The notes under the pieces were generated by a model that searched no databases, was not told where the DNA came from, and saw nothing but the letters and a program-made list of their open reading frames with translations. From NCBI GenBank assembly GCA_003599455.1, contig QZKF01000032.1:1-58560 (forward strand): a DNA stretch of 58,560 bases, in the 5' to 3' direction. This DNA comes from Comamonadaceae bacterium. GTDB lineage: Bacteria > Pseudomonadota > Gammaproteobacteria > Burkholderiales > Burkholderiaceae_C. The stretch's first letter is position 1; each line of letters starts with the position of its first letter. Position numbers and translations under genes: made by a program. Shown here piece by piece: positions 54,449 to 58,560 of the stretch.

Positions 54449-54523
54449 TGGTACCACCAACAGGAATCGAACCTGTATCTAGCGCTTAGGAGGCGCTCGT
54501 TCTATCCATTGAACTATGGCGGC
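54449..54523 (-). tRNA. tRNA-Arg (anticodon CCT)
   Basis: The minus strand folds as a 75-nt cloverleaf with encoded CCA. The acceptor GCCGCCA pairs with TGGTGGT (two G-U pairs), the D-arm contains AGTTCAATGGATAGAAC, and the anticodon stem AGCGC/GCGCT holds loop CTCCTAA (anticodon CCT). The T-arm ACAGGTTCGATTCCTGT follows. Its 5' end overlaps the last bases of the LysR gene. Confidence 0.93.
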
Positions 54524-55485
54524 GAAAAAGAGCCCGCATTGTACGGGGGGCCCTGGTGACGCGAGGGCGCGGCCTGGCGCAGCAGGTTGCCGCACACCGG
54601 CACGTACTCACCCAGGAAGTCGAGGAAGCTGCGCACGGCGGGCGACAGGCCCCGGCGCGAGGGAAACACCGCGTGCACCACACCCACCGGGGTGGACCAG
54701 TCGGGCAGCAGGCGCACCAGCCGGCCGTCGCGCAACTCGTCTTCACACATGTAGTCAGGCAGCCAGCACATGCCGGTGCCGCCGAGCACGGCCAGCTTGA
54801 GCGTGAGCAGGTCGTCGGCGATGTAGCGCGGCCGGTACTGCAGCGCGGCCTCGCGGCCCTCGGCGTTGCGCAGGCGGATGCTGACCTGGCCGTCCGTGGC
54901 CGACATGGCGACGCTGTCGAGCCGGCTGGCTTCGTCCAGCGTGGCGGGCGTGCCCTGGCGCGCCAGCAGCGCCGGGCTGGCCACCAGCACGGAGCGCGCG
55001 TCGTCGAGCCGCTTGACCACCAGGCTGCCGCTGTCTTCGAGCGTGAGGCGCACGCGCAGCGCCACGTCGACACCGTCCTTCACGAGATCGACCACCCGGT
55101 TGTTCACCTCCATCTCCACGCGCACCTGCGGGTGGCGCGCGAGGTAGATCGGCATGACGTCGGCCAGCACCGTCTGCGCCAGGGTGACGGGGCAGGTCAC
55201 GCGGATGGTGCCGCGTGGCTCGGTCTGCGCGTGGGCGACCACGTCGGCCGCGGCCTGCGCCGATTCGCGCAGCGCCTGGCAATGGCGCAAATAGGTTTCG
55301 CCGACGGCGGTGAGCGAGAGTTTGCGGGTGGTGCGTTGCAGCAGGCGCACGCCCAGCTGGGCTTCGAGCGCGGCCACGCGGCGCGACAGGCGCGACTTGG
55401 GCAGGCCCAGCGCCCGGCCGGCCGCCGCGAAGCCGCCGCGTTCGACCACTTCGGCGAAATACAGCATGTCGTTCAGGTCTTGCAT
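54514..55485 (-). CDS. LysR-family transcriptional regulator
   Basis: The 323-aa protein has the N-terminal winged HTH (FAAAGRALGLPKSRLSRRVAAL) and a C-terminal effector domain with TEPRGTIRVTCPVTLAQTVL and TGMCWLPDYMCEDELRDGRL. It belongs to the large YafC/DsdC-like group that often controls adjacent oxidoreductases; azoR is divergent with a 137-bp gap. The last ten bases of the gene lie inside tRNA-Arg: the stop TAG is formed by the acceptor/D-arm junction (CCATAG). The C-terminal extension (from HQGPPYNAGSFSPP) is probably not conserved. Confidence 0.9.
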   Translation of the reverse strand: MQDLNDMLYFAEVVERGGFAAAGRALGLPKSRLSRRVAALEAQLGVRLLQRTTRKLSLTAVGETYLRHCQALRESAQAAADVVAHAQTEPRGTIRVTCPVTLAQTVLADVMPIYLARHPQVRVEMEVNNRVVDLVKDGVDVALRVRLTLEDSGSLVVKRLDDARSVLVASPALLARQGTPATLDEASRLDSVAMSATDGQVSIRLRNAEGREAALQYRPRYIADDLLTLKLAVLGGTGMCWLPDYMCEDELRDGRLVRLLPDWSTPVGVVHAVFPSRRGLSPAVRSFLDFLGEYVPVCGNLLRQAAPSRHQGPPYNAGSFSPP

Positions 55486-55510
55486 GGGGGATGGCTTCCT
55501 GTGGATTGTC

Positions 55511-55540
55511 CTGATTATGGAACGGTGTATTGCAAATCAG
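55511..55540. repeat. Inverted repeat CTGATT/AATCAG in the LysR-azoR promoter region
   Basis: CTGATT and AATCAG are separated by 18 bp in the AT-rich divergent promoter region. LysR proteins usually bind T-N11-A motifs, so this spacing is unusual; it is at best a candidate element. Confidence 0.25.
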
Positions 55541-55622
55541 CCGACTTATCAGAAATTCGACTGGAAATCACAATCTATCCATGCGCCACACCCGGTGGCA
55601 CCCACCCTTTCAGGAGCCCCTC

Positions 55623-56267
55623 ATGCAACTGCTGCACATCGATTCCGCCATCACCGGCGACCAGTCCGTTTCCCGCCAGCTGACCGCCAGCACCGTGGCC
55701 GCCTGGGTCGCTGCCCATCCCGGCACGCAGGTCCAGCACCTGGACCTCGCCGCCGACGTGGTGCCCCACCTGAGCGCCGATGCGCTGGGTTTCCGCACCG
55801 GCCAGGCCGCCACCACCGAGGCGCAGCGCCGTGAAAACGCGTTGTCCGAGGCGCTGGTGAGCCAGTTTCTCGCGGCCGACGTGGTCGTGATCGGCGCGCC
55901 GCTCTACAACTTCACCATCCCGACCCAGCTCAAGGCCTGGATCGACCGCATCGCCCAGGCCGGTCGCACCTTCACCTACACCGACAAGGGACCCCAGGGC
56001 CTGGCCGGCGGCAAGACGGTGATCGTGGCGCTGGCCCGCGGCGGCGTGTATTCCACCAGCGAAGGTGGCCGCGCCATGGAACACCAGGAGAGCTACATGC
56101 AGACCGTGATGGGCTTCATCGGCATCACCGACGTGCGTTTCGTGCGCGCCGAGGGTGTGGCCATGGGCCCGGACGCGAAGGCCCAGGCGCTGACGGTGGC
56201 CGAAGGCGAGATCCGCGCGCACACGGCGGTGGCGGCCAACCAGCCGGCGGTGGCGAAGGTCGCCTGA
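55623..56267 (+). CDS. azoR: FMN-dependent NADH-azoreductase
   Basis: The 214-aa flavodoxin-fold enzyme reduces quinones and azo compounds with NADH. It has the start [18 protein letters not shown], the FMN-binding [17 protein letters not shown] and the loop [13 protein letters not shown]. Length is normal. The ATG at 55623 is preceded by AGGAG. It is divergent from the LysR gene, which probably regulates it in response to quinones or similar electrophiles (inference). It ends 4 bp from convergent tamB. Confidence 0.95.
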   Translation: MQLLHIDSAITGDQSVSRQLTASTVAAWVAAHPGTQVQHLDLAADVVPHLSADALGFRTGQAATTEAQRRENALSEALVSQFLAADVVVIGAPLYNFTIPTQLKAWIDRIAQAGRTFTYTDKGPQGLAGGKTVIVALARGGVYSTSEGGRAMEHQESYMQTVMGFIGITDVRFVRAEGVAMGPDAKAQALTVAEGEIRAHTAVAANQPAVAKVA

Positions 56268-56271
56268 ACGC

Positions 56272-58560
56272 TCAGTCGAACTGCGTCGTGAAGATCAGGT
56301 CGATGGCGTTCTCTTCACCCGCGCGCGCGCGCACCGTGATGCGGCGCGAGAGGTCGTAGAACATCGACACCGTGCCCATCGCGCCGGCCAGGCTGCTTTC
56401 GTAGCTCAGGTAGAGCTTGTTGCTCAGGCGCTTGCCCAGCGTGAGCGCGGCGGCCGCGGGCGTGCCGTCGGCGTTGGTGGCGCTGCCCGCGAAGGACAGT
56501 TCGTCCAGCCCGAGCGCGCCGGCCAGGCCGCCGTCGAGCCCGCCGCCGCTGCTGGCGATCAGCGCGAGCGCGGCCTGCTGCAACACGGCCGCTTCGGCGC
56601 CTGCGCCGCTGGCCGGGCGGCCCAGCACCAGCCAGGCGAGCTTCTCGCTGTCGGGCAGTTCCGGGTCGGAGAACAGGCGCACGCGCGGCGTCTGCGCGGT
56701 GCCGCTGATGAGCACGCCCACGCGCTGCGTGGTGTTGGGGCGGATCGCGGTGATGTCCAGTGTGGGGTTGTCGTACGGTCCGTTGAAGCGCAGCACGCCG
56801 CTTTCGATGGTGAGCTGCTGGCCGTAGGCGCGGTACGAACCGCTGAGCGTGCGCACCTCGCCGAACACGCGCGGCGTGGGCAGGGCTGGCGTGCTGCGCA
56901 CGTTGAGCTGGCCGCTCAGGCGCGTCTGCAGGCCCTGGCCGCGCACCTCGAAGTCGTTGCCCAGGTCGAGGTCGACCAGCACGTCGGGCTGCACGCGAAA
57001 GGCGTTGGGGTCTTCCAGCGGGTACTCGGTGCCGCGCACCACCACATCGGCGCCCAGGCCGGGGGTGGATTCGTCGGGCAGCACGAACAGGGCGGAGTCG
57101 GCGGTGAGCTTGCCGCGGATCTGCAGCGCCGGGCCGGCCAGCTCGGCCTGCAGCTGGCCCGAGAGCGTGAGCCGGCGGTCGGCGCGTGAAGAGACGCGCA
57201 GTTTCGTTGCCGTGGCTTGCAGGCTGATGTAGGGCTGGCGCCGGGTCTTGCCCTCCACCGTGACGGTGCGCCACTCGGTGCTGCCGCTGGCGAGCAGGGT
57301 GCCGCCGGCTTCCGCGCCGCCGCGGCCCTGCAGGTAGAAGCGCTCGATGGTGATGCGTTCGCCCGCGAGCGTGGCGCGCAGCTGGCCGCGCGAGAACGAG
57401 ATGCCGTTGACGAGGGAACGCAGCGCCAGGTCGTCAGCCTGCAGCGTGCCGTTCCACTGCGGCGCGGCGCGCGTGCCGCCCAGCGTGAGCGCCGCCGCCA
57501 GCGAGCCGCGCACGCGCCAGCCCGGCGGCGCCAGCGCCGACCACACACCCATCTGCGGCAGCGCGGCCTGGATGCTGCCGCGCAGCGGCGCCTGCTCGGC
57601 CCAGTGCCAGGCCGGTTGCGCGGCGCTGGGCGGGCTCAGCGTGGTGCTCAGGTCTGCGCTGGCCTGGCCCAGGCGCTCGCTGTCCCAGCGCAGGCTGGCC
57701 TGCACCGTGCTGCCCTGCGTGTCCACGCTCAGGCGCGCCTCGCGGATGCCGGTCTGCAGGCGCTGCGTGGAGCGGGTGTTTTCGTCGAAGGCGCCATCGG
57801 TCTGCACCGACAGGTCGCCGCTGCGGCGCTGCAGCTGGGCCGACAGGCGCGGCGGCGTGCTGGCGTCGGCCGGCAGGGACAGGTCCCATGCGCCGTCGAA
57901 CACCACGTCACCGCCCAGGCCGGACTGGCTCAGCGGGCCGCTGCGCGCGCCCTCGGCGGTGGCCATGGCGTCGATCCAGCTCAGGGGCAGGCCACTGAGC
58001 CGGCCGCGCGTGTCCAGCGCACCGGCCTTCCAGCCGAGGCGGTCCCAGGCCAGCGTCATCGGGGTGGTGACCGTGGGCGTGGCGGCGGCGGCCGCGGCGG
58101 CCAGGGTGGTGTCGGGCAGCGACACGGTGGCGCGCGCGGTGGCCGCCGCCGCCGAACGGCGCTGGAACACCGGCTGCAGCCGCAGCTGGCCCGGGTCGGC
58201 CTGCACCTGCAGCGCGCCGCTGCGCGCGCCCTGCCATTGCAGGCCGAGGGCGGCGGCGCTCTCCAGCGTCCATTGCACCGTGCGGTCGGGGCGCGCGCTG
58301 TCGGTGGCCTGCAGCTTCAGGCGGCTGAGGTCGAGGCGGCCGGTGTCGATGTCGGGCCGGCGCGCGGTGCCCAGTTGCAGCACGCCCTGGGTGTCGAGCG
58401 TGGCGCGCCACGGGCCTTGCTCGGCCTGGCCGGCCAGGGTGATGGCCAGGCGCTCGGGCGGGCCGCCGGCCTGCAGCTTGAGCGCGCTGAGGTTGAGCGT
58501 CTGCAGGGTGCCAGGACTGGCCGGTGTGGCGGCGGCATCCGGTGTGGCCGCCACGGCGGC
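56272..58560 (-). CDS. tamB: Translocation and assembly module subunit TamB (C-terminal part, 5' end outside the window)
   Basis: The visible 763 residues are the C-terminal part of TamB, an inner-membrane-anchored bridge protein that works with TamA and in phospholipid transport to the outer membrane. Repeating beta-rich segments end in the conserved C-terminal domain: TLSGSYRAYGQQLTIESG, LRFNGPYDNPTLDITA, PDSEKLAWLVLGR, LTLGKRLSNKLYLSYE and a final FTTQFD. The frame stays open to the window end, so the start is not here. Neighbouring tamA would be expected upstream (to the right). Confidence 0.92.
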   Translation of the reverse strand, partial: AAVAATPDAAATPASPGTLQTLNLSALKLQAGGPPERLAITLAGQAEQGPWRATLDTQGVLQLGTARRPDIDTGRLDLSRLKLQATDSARPDRTVQWTLESAAALGLQWQGARSGALQVQADPGQLRLQPVFQRRSAAAATARATVSLPDTTLAAAAAAATPTVTTPMTLAWDRLGWKAGALDTRGRLSGLPLSWIDAMATAEGARSGPLSQSGLGGDVVFDGAWDLSLPADASTPPRLSAQLQRRSGDLSVQTDGAFDENTRSTQRLQTGIREARLSVDTQGSTVQASLRWDSERLGQASADLSTTLSPPSAAQPAWHWAEQAPLRGSIQAALPQMGVWSALAPPGWRVRGSLAAALTLGGTRAAPQWNGTLQADDLALRSLVNGISFSRGQLRATLAGERITIERFYLQGRGGAEAGGTLLASGSTEWRTVTVEGKTRRQPYISLQATATKLRVSSRADRRLTLSGQLQAELAGPALQIRGKLTADSALFVLPDESTPGLGADVVVRGTEYPLEDPNAFRVQPDVLVDLDLGNDFEVRGQGLQTRLSGQLNVRSTPALPTPRVFGEVRTLSGSYRAYGQQLTIESGVLRFNGPYDNPTLDITAIRPNTTQRVGVLISGTAQTPRVRLFSDPELPDSEKLAWLVLGRPASGAGAEAAVLQQAALALIASSGGGLDGGLAGALGLDELSFAGSATNADGTPAAAALTLGKRLSNKLYLSYESSLAGAMGTVSMFYDLSRRITVRARAGEENAIDLIFTTQFD

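Noticed and set aside
54447..54458. Perfect palindrome GGTGGTACCACC at the 3' end of tRNA-Arg
   Set aside because: It is mostly the conserved acceptor/CCA end and the flanking bases, so no independent site is implied.
54437..54460. TTG start for the aac(3)-like gene inside tRNA-Arg
   Set aside because: It would translate tRNA sequence; the AAC(3) homology begins after 54436.

Overview
The window is 58.6 kb of dense, GC-rich (by eye about two-thirds G+C) bacterial chromosome. It contains no insertion sequences, phage genes, CRISPR arrays or rRNA. Gene content and order point to a betaproteobacterium of the order Burkholderiales, most likely Comamonadaceae (Hydrogenophaga-like): dusB-fis-purH, hemL beside a ThiD-like gene, a rubredoxin and pilGHIJ-chpA, a pyrR-pyrB-pseudo-dihydroorotase operon, and a phenylacetate cluster with a TetR-type operator. 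This placement is inferred from gene content, not from a database match. Genes are tightly packed, many with 4-bp ATGA/GTGA/TTGA stop-start overlaps. The largest gap is about 190 bp, so no stretch over 300 bases lacks a gene.

Region by region. 1-2.75 kb: a secreted protein of unknown function, a Blc lipocalin, a methyltransferase, YaeQ, tRNA-Met(CAT) with its terminator, and a 63-aa lipoprotein. 2.8-6.25 kb: phenylacetate catabolism, with an enoyl-CoA hydratase divergent from paaG-paaI-paaK around a 24-bp palindrome. 6.3-11.2 kb: an unknown protein and a leftward ubiquinone hydroxylase / DsbC / DUF3429 / M61 peptidase run. 11.3-15.7 kb: a MOSC protein and a three-gene overlapping operon encoding a two-subunit molybdenum hydroxylase followed by an AraC regulator. 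15.8-24.8 kb: housekeeping genes (ychF, dusB, fis, purH, hemL) mixed with an MFS exporter, a YqaA-like membrane protein, and two homologues with altered active sites, one RsuA-like and one ThiD-like.

24.9-34.9 kb: rubredoxin, then the complete core Pil-Chp chemosensory system for type IV pili: PilG, PilH, PilI, PilJ and a 2001-aa ChpA/PilL kinase with three visible Hpt histidines and a C-terminal receiver. 34.9-41.1 kb: photolyase, then a rightward six-gene run algH-ruvX-pyrR-pyrB-pyrC'-acyltransferase. The dihydroorotase homologue in that run lacks the metal-binding HxH and is probably a structural partner of PyrB.

41.1-51.2 kb: metal and transport functions. These are a GAF/Fis regulator that lacks an AAA+ domain, divergent from a YncD-like TonB receptor with a perfect 19-bp palindrome between them; a GST; a DUF2946-PCu(A)C-PepSY group that looks copper- or haem-related; and a divergent FbpC/FbpB-type ferric ABC transporter pair without a visible binding protein. 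51.2-58.6 kb: VOC and DsrE proteins, an SpmA-SpmB fusion, an AAC(3)-type acetyltransferase directly behind tRNA-Arg(CCT), a LysR gene whose stop codon lies inside that tRNA gene, an azoreductase, and the C-terminal part of TamB running off the window.

I see no single large undescribed system. The most interesting points are the two enzyme homologues with degenerate active sites, the AAA+-less AcoR-like regulator with its palindrome, the molybdenum hydroxylase/AraC operon, and the LysR/tRNA-Arg/aac(3) overlap.
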